Shown: positions 1-14,547 of the stretch, one piece after another
How positions within the stretch are numbered: position 1 is the first letter of the stretch
Layout: every line of letters begins with the position of its first letter
From: Anadara kagoshimensis
Lineage: Eukaryota; Mollusca; Bivalvia; Arcoida; Arcidae
Length of the DNA stretch: 64,000 nt
NCBI GenBank assembly: GCA_021292105.1
Contig: JACFYK010000022.1
Span: 47,501 to 111,500, forward strand
Reading direction: 5' to 3'
Translations under genes and position numbers: made by a program
The notes under the pieces: model-generated
What the model was told of the DNA's origin: nothing
What the model saw: only the letters and a program-made list of their open reading frames with translations
The model's database searches: none

Positions 1-3000
1 GAGACGATTTTCCGATCGGAGAACCTTTAAAAATAGGCCTCGGACAAAAAATGCACTAGTTGGTATATCCCCACCAAATGACCTTAACTTAAGATTTCAG
101 ATTTTCCTATCAATTTTTTAGTGACTCGGTTTTTCGTCTCTAACTTTTTTATTTTTAAGAGTTTTTTCCTGGCATATATATTGCCGAATAGGTATTTTAA
201 TTCTCTACAACGTCTTAAAAGCGATTTGGAATATCTTTAACATTCAGCAAGATATGGCCAATTTTCCTACCCACCATGCATTTTTGCCATTTTCATTTCA
301 GGTTACAAAGATGAAGTTATAGGTTGACCCTACCCATGTTTGAGCACTTATAACTTTTGATCTCTTCATTTGATTTTAAAACTGTTTGCAAATTCGGAAC
401 CGCAAGACATGTATCTACCATATTATATAACATACAGTTCTTATCGGTCCAAAAAATCATGAAACCAAGGGCATGGTTAGGTTCATTTTGGTAACTTAAT
501 CAAATTTTGTCCGTTTTTGCCTAGGGTTGATGTGTTAAAAGCCACGTTTGCTTAGGGTTTTAGTGCGGGAAGGAAGCTATATTCATTATAATTACTATGG
601 AAAAAAGACTGGTTTCAATTCTTTTTCTCAATGCCGATCCATGGGAAAAATTCAAATTTCCCGTTTACGTCATTTTAGTAACCTTTTAGCAGGGGGGTAT
701 TTCAAAAATCTGTAAAAATTCCCTGAAGAAGATACAATAATCTAGTGACTGTAAGTGGATTGGCAACTGTTTGTTTTGCCAGGTCACAAAAAATCATTCT
801 TGTAAATTGCTTTAAACTATGAAAATTCATTGCCAACATTTTAACAAAAATGACATAAAAATTGCAAAATTTCAAAGGGAGTACATTTTCGCATTTTCTA
901 TCTGAACTTTATTTTAATTACAATTGAATAAAGTATGTGATTAAAACAACGGCCATGCAAATGCATCTGGTGCTCAGCATATTATTTACCGAGTCAAGAG
1001 TCGTCAAAAATTAACCCCCCAATTGATTTTTGCCTAGGGTTATGTTGATTATTAAGAGATATTTTGATGAAACTTAAAAGCAAAGAAATTACAACACAAT
1101 TACTTATGTCTACCAAATTAACTTCAAATATTCATGTTTTTTCTCGTTTATATGCATGTAAATTTTTTTCACTTATCAAGTTGTCATATGCTGTATAACT
1201 ATTTCAAACGAAACACTTTAATGTCATTAAATTAAGTTGTTCTTACGCTGTTTCATTTACTTCACAAACTTTATTATTTGATTATTCTTCATTCTGAAAA
1301 GATCTACTCATCATTATTTCATTTTTGTAACTTATTCTCTGTTTCTAATGTTTAAATTATTTTCATAGTTAAATGCATTGAAACAAAGAAACTTTGACTA
1401 GTAACTATAGCATATTGGACATACTATCACTAACGCTATTTTATTGCAAAGAAAGCGTTCGATTTCTACTTGAAAGAACAATGTTTTTTGACGTGATATT
1501 TATTACCAAAAATCTAAAAACAGTTTGTTAATTCGCTTTAATATTTGCAGTTATATGATCTATGGTTTCATATTTGTAACATTATCAGCGATCAGTTAAG
1601 TGTATATGGAAAACAGGCATAATATTTTGCAAAATTGTTTCAAAATGATTAACTGCTAGGGTTATATACTTATACATTACATATCATTATGGTATTGATA
1701 TAATAAAAGAGACGATAAAGATGTCTATGTTGACATTCCATACAATAGAAAAGATAGCATATTTACGTTAACTTTAACCTTTTGTTTATGCGAATAAGTT
1801 ACAAAAATGAAACCATTGCGTTAGGGTAGTTAACAACGAAGTAGACATATTGAGGATGAACCTATTACTTACATTAACAAAATATGATCTAAGGAACTTG
1901 TAAAACAGGGTTTACCCTTACTGAATGGATTCCACAATAATGTATATCCTAACCACGGAAGTATCATTTATGTAACTTAGTTAATAACAATTCATCAGAA
2001 CAAAGAATATTGATACATTCATCAATACTGAACTTTAACTCTGTATATCTATGTCAATATCATGTTTTTAAAATCCCCGCACTTGTGACCGTTTGCATAT
2101 CAATGTAAAACTTAAGGATAACATATGAATTGTTATATTCAAAATACCAGAAATGGCGGAAAGCGATTCAATGGTACACATTCTAGTTTGCACATAAATG
2201 TATCGTGCGCGTGGAATATATCAATGAGATATTTAAAATGATTGACTGGAGCCATTTTGTTACCATGCGTTGTAAAATTTAATGGAATTTTTTGAAAATG
2301 TTCTTACTTTCTTACGGCTCTGAATGCAACCAACTACTTGATATTATGAAATCAGATGCATCTATAGGATGGACATATTCACGAGGTACACAATGAGTTA
2401 TTTTAAATGTTTCAAAGTAGCTTCATTTGATACGATGCGCTGCAAAACTTAAGGGTCACCTATTAATCACTTATCAACTTTAAGTTACAAAAATGATGTT
2501 CATAGGGTTTGTCTGGCAAGGATTAAATACAAGATAATATATGATTATCTTTGCTTTTATGGCATCATATCAATCCAACATAACAACTCAAGTATGCTAT
2601 TCTAGACAGAAATGTCATACTATTGTCGGATTTTTTTAATCATGAACAAATCATTTTTGTAACTTATAAAAAATAAGTTACAAAAATGAAAAGTTTGGGG
2701 TTATAATGTATTCAGTTAACATACGACTTAATTGACCAAGGATCGTTAGTTACTTATGATTTGAGTTATGTACTATTCACAAATAAGGTGAAAACGATTG
2801 AATTATCATTTTGTCTCTTTACTGTTCTAACCCTGATATCTCATTTTTGTAACCTAAATTAAGTTACTGAAATGAAATTTTCCCAGTTAGACATTTATCG
2901 TCCTAACATTAGTTATTTTAGTACTAATTTAAAAATACATATAAAGAGTTCTATTATCTATTCATATTAATAAAACATCTACCTGTTGTACATTATTTAA

Positions 3001-4222
3001 ACCGAAAAATCTCTAACCACGGAAATTTCATTTACGTAACTTAATTTAGGTTACAAAAATGAAAATATCAGGGTTGATCAGCAAACAGCCGAAATGATAT
3101 AATTCAATCTTTTGTGCATTTTTAAAATAAAATAAAGCTAATTTATTATTATTTAACAGTATTCTATTAATTGAGTCTGATATTTGGTTACAAAATTAAA
3201 GAGAATAGGATTGGACATTCTCATGTAAAAATCATCAATACTATGTATTAGTTGATAAATATATGGTAGTTGAGTGATCTTTTACATTACTTATACACTA
3301 GCTCAAAAACATATCTTATAGCGTGAAAATGTCTAACCGCTAACAATTGGATGTAATTTATGTTACAAAAATGAAAATCAGGTTTGATGAAAACATGTTA
3401 TTATCATAAAATTCAATCATTTCTCCCCATTTATGAATAACACATAACTTAAATCATATGTAACTAACACGCCTTAGTTAATGGAGTTGTGCATTAATGA
3501 AAAATATTCTAACCCCAAATTTATCATTTTTGTAACTTATTGTTTATAAGTTATCAAATACATGAGATTTTGATTAGGCCATTTTTCTTTTGGAATGAAT
3601 TACAAACAATGTATTGATGTGTCATTCCAATAACACAGTATCAAATGGTGTGCGAAATACAGTAAAGACATCAAATTCAGGGTTAATTACACTGTAGCTG
3701 TATATAAGTGAATACTGTATGTGATTAAAATGAAAAATTGCTACAAAAACGAAAAGAACATAGATATTTAAATGAAACTATGGGTTAATTAAGAAGAAAA
3801 TTATAACGCAACTGACATAATGGTTTCTCGCGTTTAATTTTGTGAAAAAAAAAATTTATTTTTCGTAAGGTGTACCCCTTGAGAATTTTTTCGTGTAAAA
3901 TTTTTTTCTCTTCAAATCTTTTAAAGCTTCATATTATTCAAGTCTATGTTAAAATATCTTTAAGGAATCAATAAGAAACTGCCTTTAATCTGTATTTAAC
4001 AAAGTAATAGACAACTTAAGAATACTGTTTAAGTTACAAAAATGATACACATAGGGTTAGGAAAATTACAGGACAAGATGACATTTTTGTTTGGATTAAA
4101 CATAATTCTACTGTCACATTGAATTGAAGTAATGAGGTAATTGCGAGGATAAAGACCCATTATGTTATATTAAGTTGCCACCATTCTAATCCTGTGTACT
4201 TCATTTTGGTAACTTATATTAT

Positions 4223-6529
4223 GTTACAAACTGAAAATACTGTGGTTAGAGTTTTTTGAGAGATTAATTTGGTTTAGAAACGCAAACAAACTGGTAGATG
4301 ATGATCAATATTCTTCTTTTTAATATCCAATTGACATCAAAACCTTAGATCACGATATTAAAACTATTATAAGCTATCTCCCTTATTTAAAGAGATAGAG
4401 CAAATTTGACATGCATTTTCATACTATGATTTTCAATGACGAGTTCAAATCTATCGAAATATTTTAGGTGCCGTTGATCAATTCCTAAATGTTTCCCATG
4501 GTGCCTAATCATAATTAAATGATTTATATTCGTTTCAAATACCTAAAAAATTTGAGAAAAAGTCATTTGTATGACAAGCATATTGTAAAATATGTTACCA
4601 TATTTTTATAAGAAACATTTCTGATAAAATGATGTTTTTTTCTTGATAAATCTTGTCTTTTTAATAAGTCAAGATACCATAAATTACTGATAATGACTTG
4701 ATTCGAGGCTATAAGCTTATTTATTATTTTTTATAATTTAATTTATTTTCTACCATTTATAAAATTTTTAAAAAATTAAACTATTCTTATTGACATAAAT
4801 TGACATGTATCGATAAAACATGTAAAACGCATATGTTTCCAATTCTAAAAAGGATGGAATCGAACGTTTTTTACCATTCAAAAATAGGGGAAATTAGACC
4901 TGATTATGTTACAAAAATGATTGTACCGCGTCTAGATATTTTATCAGAAATAATTTGTATTTTGTTCAAATAATTTGAAATTACAGTAACATTTTATTTG
5001 CCTTGCAATCCGAATCGAAATTGTAAAAACTACCATTTCTGCATCTAATTGAACATCCAAAACGACCTTGATTATGTTACAAAATGCAAATGTCGTGGTT
5101 GAGACAGGGTTAACGTAAAAATATTTTTCAAAATTCTGCCAAAATTCTGGACAACTGTACTTATGCAACCTTGACATAAATCATGTTAGTTAGATGGTAA
5201 AAAAATATTGAAGCCTCAAACAAACAAAAACTTATGACGTCTTTGTCTTTGAGAAAACAATTGAAATGGTGTTTTCTCTCCTAGATTTGAGGCTAAATAT
5301 AAGTATGTAAACGCATTTCGTCATAAAACATATTAAAGTCCTAAACCTGATACCCTGAAATCATGCCTTTTAGGTTACAAAAATGAAAATACTGCGGTTA
5401 GAGTTTTTTTTTAAAGATTAATTTGGTTTAGAAACGCAAAATAACTGGTAGATGATGATCAATATTCTTCTTTTTAATATCCAATTGACATCAAACCTTA
5501 GATCACGATATTAAAAACTATTATAAGCGATCCTCCCTTATTTAAAGAGATAGAGCAAAATTTGAATGCATTTCATACTATGATTTTCAATGACGAGTTC
5601 AAATCTATCGAAAGATTTTAGTGCCGTTGTTCAATTCCTAAATGTTTCCCATGGTGCCTAATCTGATTAAATGGTTCATATTCATTTCAAATTCCCTCAA
5701 AAATTTGAAAAAATGTCATTATATGATAGCATATTGTAAAATATGTATACCATATTTTCATAAGAAAACATTTCTGATAAAATGATGTTTTTTCTTGATA
5801 AATCTTGTCTTTTAATAAGTAAAGATACCATAAATTACTGATAATGACTTGATTCCAGGCTATAAGCTTATTTATTATTTTTTTATATTTAATTTATTTT
5901 CTACCATTTAATATAAATTTTCAAAAAATTAAAACTATTCTTATTGACATAAAATTCACATGTATCGATAAAATATGTCAAATGCATACGTTTCAAATTC
6001 CAAAAAGGATGGAAACAAACGTTTTTACCATTCCAAATAGGGGAAATTAGACCTGATTATGTTACAAAATGATTGTACCGTGTCTAGATATTTTATCAGA
6101 AATAATTTGTATTTTGTTCAAAAATTTTGAATTACAGTAACATTTTATTTTGCCTTTGGCAATCCGAATCGAAATTGTTGAAAAATGACCAATTCTGCAT
6201 CTAATTGACGATCCAAAACGACCTTGATTATGTTACAAAGATGAAATGTCGTGGTTAAGACAGGGTTAACTTAAAAATATTTTTTAAATTCTGCCAAAAA
6301 TTCTGGACAACTGTACTTATGCAACCTTGACATATCATGTTAGTTAGATGGTAAAAAAAATATTGAAGCCTCAAACAAAAAAAAACTTATGACGTCTTTG
6401 TCTTTGAGAAAACAATTGGAATGGTGTGTTTTCTCTCCTATATTTGAGGCTAAATATAAGTATGTAAACGCATTTCGTCATAAAACATATTAAAGTCTAA
6501 ACCTGATACCCTGAAATCATGCCTTTTAG
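4223..6529 (+). repeat. Internal tandem duplication, about 1.15 kb x 2
   Basis: Within copy 1, segment 4223-5373 is repeated as 5374-6529. Both begin with a GTTACAAA motif followed by AAATACTG-(C/T)GGTTAG and share the same downstream landmarks (the paired AGAGATAGAGCAAA, TACCATTTA and GACGTCTTTGTC stretches). The divergence between these two is clearly larger than between the two 7.45-kb units, so this duplication is older. Confidence 0.85.
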
Positions 6530-6691
6530 GTTACATATCTGAAAAACTATACGTTGTTTTTTTACCAGTCTAAGTGCATTTTAGCTAACTTTTTAGCTTT
6601 ATACAACCCACAGACCTGTTACAAAATAATTTTAGGCTTTGTAGGTTACAAAATTGAATCCTGTGATTAGAGAAAATTTGCTTAACCGCAA

Positions 6692-7045
6692 GTTACAAGT
6701 ATGACATTGCAAGTTACTAACTTAGTACTTTATGTTACAATATTGATATTTATGTTACCAAATAGACATATATGTTACGTATAATAAAATTAAGTTACCA
6801 AAATGACAAATAAGTTACGAACGTGAAAAAGAGTTTACTATATTGATTTTTAGTTACAATGATGAATTATTAAGTTACATCTAATGATTTTTTGTTACTA
6901 TAATGATTTTTATGTTACAATATTGATCTTAAGTTACTAGATGAAATCTTAAGTTACCTAGTGAATCTAGAGGTTACAAAGTTGAAACCGTAAGTTACCA
7001 ACAGTATTTAATAGGTTACAAAAAAAACATGTAAGTTACAAAAAA
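6692..7045 (+). repeat. GTTAC array with 20-21-bp period
   Basis: GTTAC starts recur at 6692, 6713, 6734, 6754, 6774, 6794 and 6814 and continue to the telomeric tract. The following bases loosely keep the (A/T)-rich NNNATGA end of the longer motif. The array directly precedes the CCCTAA repeats. The same arrangement is seen before all four telomeric tracts in the window. Confidence 0.85.
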
Positions 7046-7056
7046 AACTCGGTAAT

Positions 7057-7154
7057 AACCCTAACCCTAACACTAACCCTAACCCTAACCCTAACCCTAA
7101 CCCTAACCCTAACCCTAACCCTAACCCTAACCCTAACCCTAACCCTAACCCTAA
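7057..7154 (+). repeat. Interstitial telomeric tract 1, (CCCTAA)~16
   Basis: About 16 CCCTAA repeats with one CACTAA variant. The flanks are inverted: AAACTCGGTAATAA on the left and TTATGATCGAGTTT on the right. Orientation agrees with a chromosome end to the left. Confidence 0.95.
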
Positions 7155-7454
7155 TTATGATCGAGTTTCTAACCACGGCGGTTAGACATTCATTTTTGTA
7201 CCCTGATTTTTTAGCATCTCTAAAAACGTTTGCAAAAATGATATTTTTTTGAAATTTTGATTGAAATCACTTGTTTTTGTTTCAATCTGTTGATATAAAA
7301 AAATTCAACTTTAAATGATATGTTTAAATGCCCAGGGTTAGAGATGGAAAAACCACTGGTTCATCATTGTAACATAATTCATTTTCTTTATAATAGAGGG
7401 TTAGAAAAGGTTGTTAGGGGTTAGAGAGGGTTTGACGCGCAATTCTAACCCTTC
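7155..7454 (+). repeat. Spacer between unit copies 1 and 2
   Basis: About 300 bases linking the first telomeric tract to the start of the second unit. It holds several single CTAACC/GGTTAG hexamers and a degenerate TCATTTTTGTA motif near 7189, but no coding sequence. The region after the second telomeric tract is different, so this spacer is seen once. Confidence 0.6.
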
Positions 7455-10400
7455 GAGACGATTTTCCGATCGGAGAACCTTTAAAAATAGGCCTCGGACA
7501 AAAATGCACTAGTTGGTATATCCCCACCAAATGACCTTAACTTAAGATTTCAGATTTTCCTATCAATTTTTTAGTGACTCGGTTTTTCGTCTCTAACTTT
7601 TTATTTTAAGAGTTTTTTCCTGGCATATATATTGCCGAATAGGTATTTTAATTCTCTACAACGTCTTAAAAGCGATTTGGAATATCTTTAACATTCAGCA
7701 AGATATGGCCAATTTTCCTACCCGTCATGCATTTTTGCCATTTTCATTTCAGGTTACAAAGATGAAGTTATAGGTTGACCTACCATGTTTGAGCACTTAT
7801 AACTTTTGATCTCTTCATTTGATTTTAAAACTGTTTGCAAATTCGGAACCGCAAGACATGTATCTACCATATTATATAACATACAGTTCTTATCGGTCCA
7901 AAAAATCATGAAACCAAGGGCATGGTTAGGTTCATTTTGGTAACTTAATCAAATTTTGTCCGTTTTGCCTAGGGTTGATGTGTTAAAAGCCACGTTTGCT
8001 TAGGGTTTTAGTGCGGGAAGGAAGCTATATTCATTATAATTACTATGGAAAAAAGACTGGTTTCAATTCTTTTTCAATGCCGATCCATGGGAAAATTCAA
8101 ATTTCCCGTTTACGTCATTTGTAACCTTTTAGCAGGGGGTATTTCAAAAATCTGTAACAAATTCCCTGAAGAAGATACAATAATCTAGTGACTGTAAGTG
8201 GATTGGCAACTGTTTGTTTTGCCAGGTCACAAAAAATCATTCTTGTAAATTGCTTTAAACTATGAAAATTCATTGCCAACATTTTAACAAAAATGACATA
8301 AAAATTGCAAAATTTCAAAGGGAGTACATTTTCGCATTTTCTATCTGAACTTTATTTTAATTACAATTGAATAAAGTATGTGATTAAAACAACGGCCATG
8401 CAAATGCATCTGGTGCTCAGCATATTATTTACCGAGTCAAGAGTCGTCAAAAATTAACCCCCCAATTGATTTTTGCCTAGGGTTATGTTGATTATTAAGA
8501 GATATTTTGATGAAACTTAAAAGCAAAGAAATTACAACACAATTACTTATGTCTACCAAAAATTACTTCAAAATATTCATGTTTTTTCTCGTTTATATGC
8601 ATGTAAATTTTTTTCACTTATCAAGTTGTCATATGCTGTATAACTATTTCAAACGAAACACTTTAATGTCATTAAATTAAGTTGTTCTTACGCTGTTCAT
8701 TTTACTTCACAAACTTTATTATTTGATTATTCTTCATTCTGAAAAGATCTACTCATCATTATTTCATTTTTGTAACTTATTCTCTGTTTCTAATGTTTAA
8801 ATTATTTTCATAGTTAAATGCATTGAAACAAAGAAACTTTGACTAGTACCTATAGCATATTGGACATACTGTCACTAACGCTATTTTTTTGCAAAGAAAG
8901 CGTCGATTTCTACTCGAAAAAACAATGTTTTTTTTGACGTGATATTTTATTACCAAAAATCTAAAAACAGTTTGTTAATTCGCTTTAATTTTGCAGTTAT
9001 ATGATCTATGTTTCATATTTGTAACATTATCAGCGATCAGTTAAGTGTATATGGAAAACAGGCATAATATTTTGCAAAATTGTTTCAAAATGATTAACTG
9101 CTAGGGTTATATACTTATACATTACATATCATTATGGTATTGATATAATAAAAGAGACGATAAAGATGTCTATGTTGACATTCCATACAATAGAAAAGAT
9201 AGCATATTTTACGTTAACTTTAACCTTTTGTTTATGCGAATAAGTTACAAAAATGAAACCATTGCGGTTAGGGTAGTTAACAACGAAGAAGACATATGAG
9301 GATGAACCTATTACTTACATTAACAAAATATGATCTAAGGAACTTGTAAAACAGGGTTTACCCTTACTGAATGGATTCCACAATAATGTATATCCTAACC
9401 ACGGAAGTATCATTTATGTAACTTAGTTAATAACAATTCATCAGAACAAAGAATATTTGATACATTCATCAATACTGAACTTTAACTCTGTATATCTATG
9501 TCATATCATGTTTTTAAATCCCCGCACTTGTGACCGTTTGCATATCAATGTAAAACTTAAGGATAACATATGAATTGTTATATTCAAAATACCAGAAATG
9601 GCGGAAAGCGATTCAATGGTACACATTCTAGTTTGCACATAAATGTATCGTGCGTCGTGGAATATATCAATGAGATATTCAAAATGATTGACTGGAGCCA
9701 TTTTGTTACCATGCGTTGTAAAATTTAATGGAATTTTTTGAAAATGTTCTTACTTTCTTACGGCTCTGAATGCAACCAACTACTTGATATTATGAAATCA
9801 GATGCATCCTATAGGATGGACATATTCACGAGGTACACAATGAGTTATTTTAAATGTTTCAAAGTAGCTTCATTTTGATACGATGCGCTGCAAAACTTAA
9901 GGGTCACCTATTAATCACTTATCAACTTTAAGTTACAAAAATGATGTTCATAGGGTTTGTCTGGCAAGGATTAAATACAAGATAATATATGATTATCTTT
10001 GCTTTTATGGCATCATATCAATCCAACATAACAACTCAAGTATGCTATTCTAGACAGAAATGTCATACTATTGTCGGATTTTTTTAATCATGAAAACAAT
10101 CATTTTTGTAACTTATAAAAAATAAGTTACAAAAATGAAAAGTTTGGGGTTATAATGTATTCAGTTAACATACGACTTAATTGACCAAGGATCGTTAGTT
10201 ACTTATGATTTGAGTTATGTACTATTCACAAATAAGGTGAAAACGATTGAATTATATCATTTTGTCTCTTTACTGATCTAACCCTGATATCTTCATTTTT
10301 GTAACCTAAATTAAGTTACTGAAATGAAATTTTCCCAGTTAGACATTTATCGTCCTAACATTAGTTATTTTATGTACTAATTTAAAAATACATATAAAGA

Positions 10401-11686
10401 GTTCTATTATCTATTCATATTAATAAAACATCTACCTGTTGTACATAATTTAAACAGAAAAATCTCTAACCACGGAAATTTCATTTACGTAACTTAATTT
10501 AGGTTACAAAAATGAAAATATCAGGGTTGATCAGCAAACAGCCGAAATGATATAATTCAATCTTTTTGTGCATTTTTAAAATAAAATAAAGCTTAATTTA
10601 TTATTATTTAACAGTATTCTATTAATTGAGTCTGATATTTGGTTACAAAATTAAAGAGAATAGGATTGGACATTTCTCATGTAAAAATCATCAATACTAT
10701 GTATTAGTTGATAAATATATATGTGTAGTTGAGTGATCTTTTACATTACTTATACACCTAGCTCAAAAAGTATCTTATAGCGTGAAAATGTCTAACCGCT
10801 AACAATTGGATGTAATTTATGTTACAAAAATGAAAATCAGATTTTGATGAAAACATTGTTATTATCATAAAATTCAATCATTTCTCCCCATTTATGAATA
10901 ACACATAACTTAAATCATATGTAACTAACACGCCTTAGTTAATGGAGTTGTGCATTAATGAAAAATATTCTAACCCCAAATTTATCATTTTTGTAACTTA
11001 TTGTTTATAAGTTATCAAATACATGAGATTTTGATTAGGCCATTTTTTCTTTTGGAATGAATTACAAACAATGTATTGATGTGTCATTCCAATAACACGG
11101 TATCAAATGGTGTGCGAAATACAGTAAAGACATCAAATTCAGGGTTAATTACACTGTAGCTGTATATAAAGTGAATACTGTATGTGATTAAAATGAAAAA
11201 TTGCTACAAAAACGAAAAGAACATAGATATTTAAATGAAACTATGGGTTAATTAAGAAGAAAATTATAACGCAACCTGACATAATGGTTTCTCGCGTTTA
11301 ATTTTGTGAAAAAAAAAATTTATTTTTCGTAAGGTGTACCCCTTGAGAATTTTTTCGTGTAAAATTTTTTTCTCTTCAAATCTTTTAAAGCTTCATATTA
11401 TTCAAGTCTATGTTAAAATATCTTTAAGGAATCAATAAGAAACTGCCTTTAATCTGTTATTTAACAAAGTAATAGACATTTTAAGAATACTGTTTAAGTT
11501 ACAAAAATGATACACATAGGGTTAGGAAAATTACAGGACAAGATGACATTTTGTTTAGATTAAACATAATTCTACTGTCACATTGAATTGAAGTAATGAG
11601 GTAATTGCGAGGATAAAGACCCATTATGTTATATTAAGTTGCCACCATTCTAATCCTGTGTACTTCATTTTGGTAACTTATATTAT

Positions 11687-14015
11687 GTTACAAACTTGAA
11701 AATACTGCGGTTAGAGTTTTTTTTAGAGATTAATTTGGTTTAGAAACGCAAACAAACTGGTAGATGATGATCAATATTCTTCTTTTTAATATCCAATTGA
11801 CATCAAACCTTAGATCACGATATTAAAACTATTATAAGCTATCTCCCTTATTTAAAGAGATAGAGCAAATTTGAATGCATTTTCATACTATGATTTTCAA
11901 TGACGAGTTCAAATCTATCGAAATATTTTAGGTGCCGTTGATCAATTCCTAAATGTTTCCTGGTGCCTAATCATAATTAAATGATTTATATTCGTTTCAA
12001 ATACCCTAAAAAATTTGAGAAAAGTCATTTGTATGACAGCATATTGTAAAATATGTATACCATATTTTTATAAGAAAACATTTCTGATAAAATGATGTTT
12101 TTCTTGATAAATCTTGTCTTTTTAATAAGTCAAGATACCATAAATTACTGATAATGACTTGATTCGAGGCTATAAGCTTATTTATTATTTTTTATAATTT
12201 AATTTATTTTCTACCATTTAATATAAATTTTCAAAAAATTAAAACTATTCTTATTGACATAAAATTGACATGTATCGATAAAACATGTAAAACGCATATG
12301 TTTCCAATTCTAAAAAGGATGGAATCGAACGTTTTTACCATTCAAAATAGGGGAAATTAGACCTTGATTATGTTACAAAAATGATTGTACTGCGTCTAGA
12401 TATTTTATCAGAAAATAATTTGTATTTTGTTCAAATAATTTGAAATTACAGTAACATTTTATTTTGCCTTTGGCAATCCGAATCGAAATTGTTAAAAAAC
12501 GACCAATTTCTGCATCTAATTGACGATCCAAAACGACCTTGATTATGTTACAAAAATGCAAATGTCGTGGTTGAGACAGGGTTAACGTAAAAATATTTTT
12601 CAAAATTCTGCCAAAAATTCTGGACAAATGTACTTATGCAACCTTGACATAAATCATGTTAGTTAGATGGTAAAAAAAATATTGAAGCCTCAAACAAAAC
12701 AAAACTTATGACGTCTTTGTCTTTGAGAAAACAATTGAAATGTGTGTTTTCTCTCCTAGATTTGAGGCTAAATATAAGTATGTAAACGCATTTCGTCATA
12801 AAACATATTAAAGTCCTAAACCTGATACCCCTGAAATCATGCCTTTTAGGTTACAAAAATGAAAATACTGCGGTTAGAGTTTTTTTTTAAAGATTAATTT
12901 GGTTTAGAAACGCAAAATAACTGGTAGATGATGATCAATATTCTTCTTTTAATATCCAATTGACATCAAACCTTAGATCACGATATTAAAACTATTATAA
13001 GCGATCTCCCTTATTTAAAGAGATAGAGCAAATTTGAATGCATTTTCATACTATGATTTTCAATGACGAGTTCAAATCTATCGAAAGATTTTAGGTGCCG
13101 TTGTTCAATTCCTAAATGTTTCCCATGGTGCCTAATCTGATTAAATGGTTCATATTCATTTCAAATTCCCTCAAAAATTTGAAAAAATGTCATTTATATG
13201 ATAGCATATTGTAAAATATGTATACCATATTTTCATAAGAAAACATTTCTGATAAAATGATGTTTTTTCTTGATAAATCTTGTCTTTTTAATAAGTAAAG
13301 ATACCATAAATTACTGATAATGACTTGATTCGAGGCTATAAGCTTATTTATTATTTTTTATAATTTAATTTATTTTCTACCATTTAATATAAATTTTCAA
13401 AAAATTAAAACTATTCTTATTGACATAAAATTGACATGTATCGATAAAATATGTCAAATGCATACGTTTCAAATTCCAAAAAGGATGGAAACAAACGTTT
13501 TTACCATTCCAAATAGGGGAAATTAGACCTTGATTATGTTACAAAAATGATTGTACCGTGTCTAGATATTTTATCAGAAAATAATTTGTATTTTGTTCAA
13601 AAATTTGAAATTACAGTAACATTTTATTTTGCCTTTGGCAATCCGAATCGAAATTGTTGAAAAATGACCAATTTCTGCATCTAATTGACGATCCAAAACG
13701 ACCTTGATTATGTTACAAAGATGAAAATGTCGTGGTTAAGACAGGGTTAACTTAAAAATATTTTTTAAAATTCTGCCAAAAATTCTGGACAACTGTACTT
13801 ATGCAACCTTGACATAAATCATGTTAGTTAGATGGTAAAAAAAATTTGAAGCCTCAAACAAAAAAAAAACTTATGACGTCTTTGTCTTTGAGAAAACAAT
13901 TGGAATGGTGTGTTTTCTCTCCTATATTTGAGGCTAAATATAAGTATGTAAACGCATTTCGTCATAAAACATATTAAAGTCCTAACCCTGATACCCCTGA
14001 AATCATGCCTTTTAG
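11687..14015 (+). repeat. Internal 1.16-kb tandem duplication in unit copy 2
   Basis: Counterpart of the 4223-6529 duplication. The two segments begin at GTTAC positions 11,687 and 12,850, and the next GTTAC landmark is at 14,016, giving periods of about 1163 and 1166. Confidence 0.85.
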
Positions 14016-14174
14016 GTTACATATCTGAAAACTATACGTTGTTTTTTTACCAGTCTAAGTGCATTTTAGCTAACTTTTTTAGCTTTATACAACCCACAAA
14101 CCTGTTACAAAATAATTTTAGGCTTTGTAGGTTACAAAATTGAATCCTGTGATTAGAGAAAATTTGCTTAACCG

Positions 14175-14530
14175 CAAGTTACAAGTATGACATTGCAAGT
14201 TACTAACTTAGTACTTTATGTTACAATATTGATATTTATGTTACCAAATAGACATATATGTTACGTTATAATAAAATTAAGTTACCAAAATGACAAATAA
14301 GTTACGAACGTGAAAAAGAAAGTTACTATATTGATTTTTATGTTACAATGATGAATTATTAAGTTACATCTAATGATTTTTATGTTACTATAATGATTTT
14401 TATGTTACAATATTGATCTTTAAGTTACTAGATGAAATCTTAAGTTACCTAGTGAATCTAGAGGTTACAAAGTTGAAACCGTAAGTTACCAACAGTATTA
14501 ATAGGTTACAAAATCAACATGTAAGTTACA
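14175..14530 (+). repeat. GTTAC array before telomeric tract 2
   Basis: Copy-2 equivalent of the 6692-7045 array: GTTAC recurring about every 20-21 bases, running up to the CCCTAA tract. Confidence 0.85.
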
Positions 14531-14547
14531 AAAAAAAACTCGGTAAT

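Larger units (their letters stand above)
1..7056 (+). repeat. Subtelomeric 7.45-kb unit, copy 1
   Basis: This is AT-rich DNA without a supportable gene. It matches 7455-14,547 along its whole length at an offset of about 7454 bases; differences are mainly one-base changes in homopolymer length plus scattered substitutions. It carries many copies, intact or degenerate, of the motif GTTACAAAAATGA + 8 bases + (C/G)GGTTAG, for example at 4026 and 5374, and opposed pairs near 2648, 2840 and 3012. The unit ends in a GTTAC array and a CCCTAA tract, so its layout resembles yeast Y' elements separated by telomeric tracts. That is an analogy, not homology. Confidence 0.9.
7455..14547 (+). repeat. Subtelomeric 7.45-kb unit, copy 2
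   Basis: Near-identical second copy of 1-7056, starting with the same GAGACGATTTTCCGATCGG sequence. Several motif copies are better preserved here than in copy 1; at 9243, for instance, GTTACAAAAATGA, 8 bases and CGGTTAG are all intact, whereas copy 1 lacks one G. Open frames in this unit change between copies by small indels and do not look coding. Confidence 0.9.

Noticed and set aside
12373-12627. Open frame shared with 4944-5177 in the two 7.45-kb units
   Set aside because: Small indels change the frame between the copies, and the frame runs over GTTACAAAAATGA motifs.
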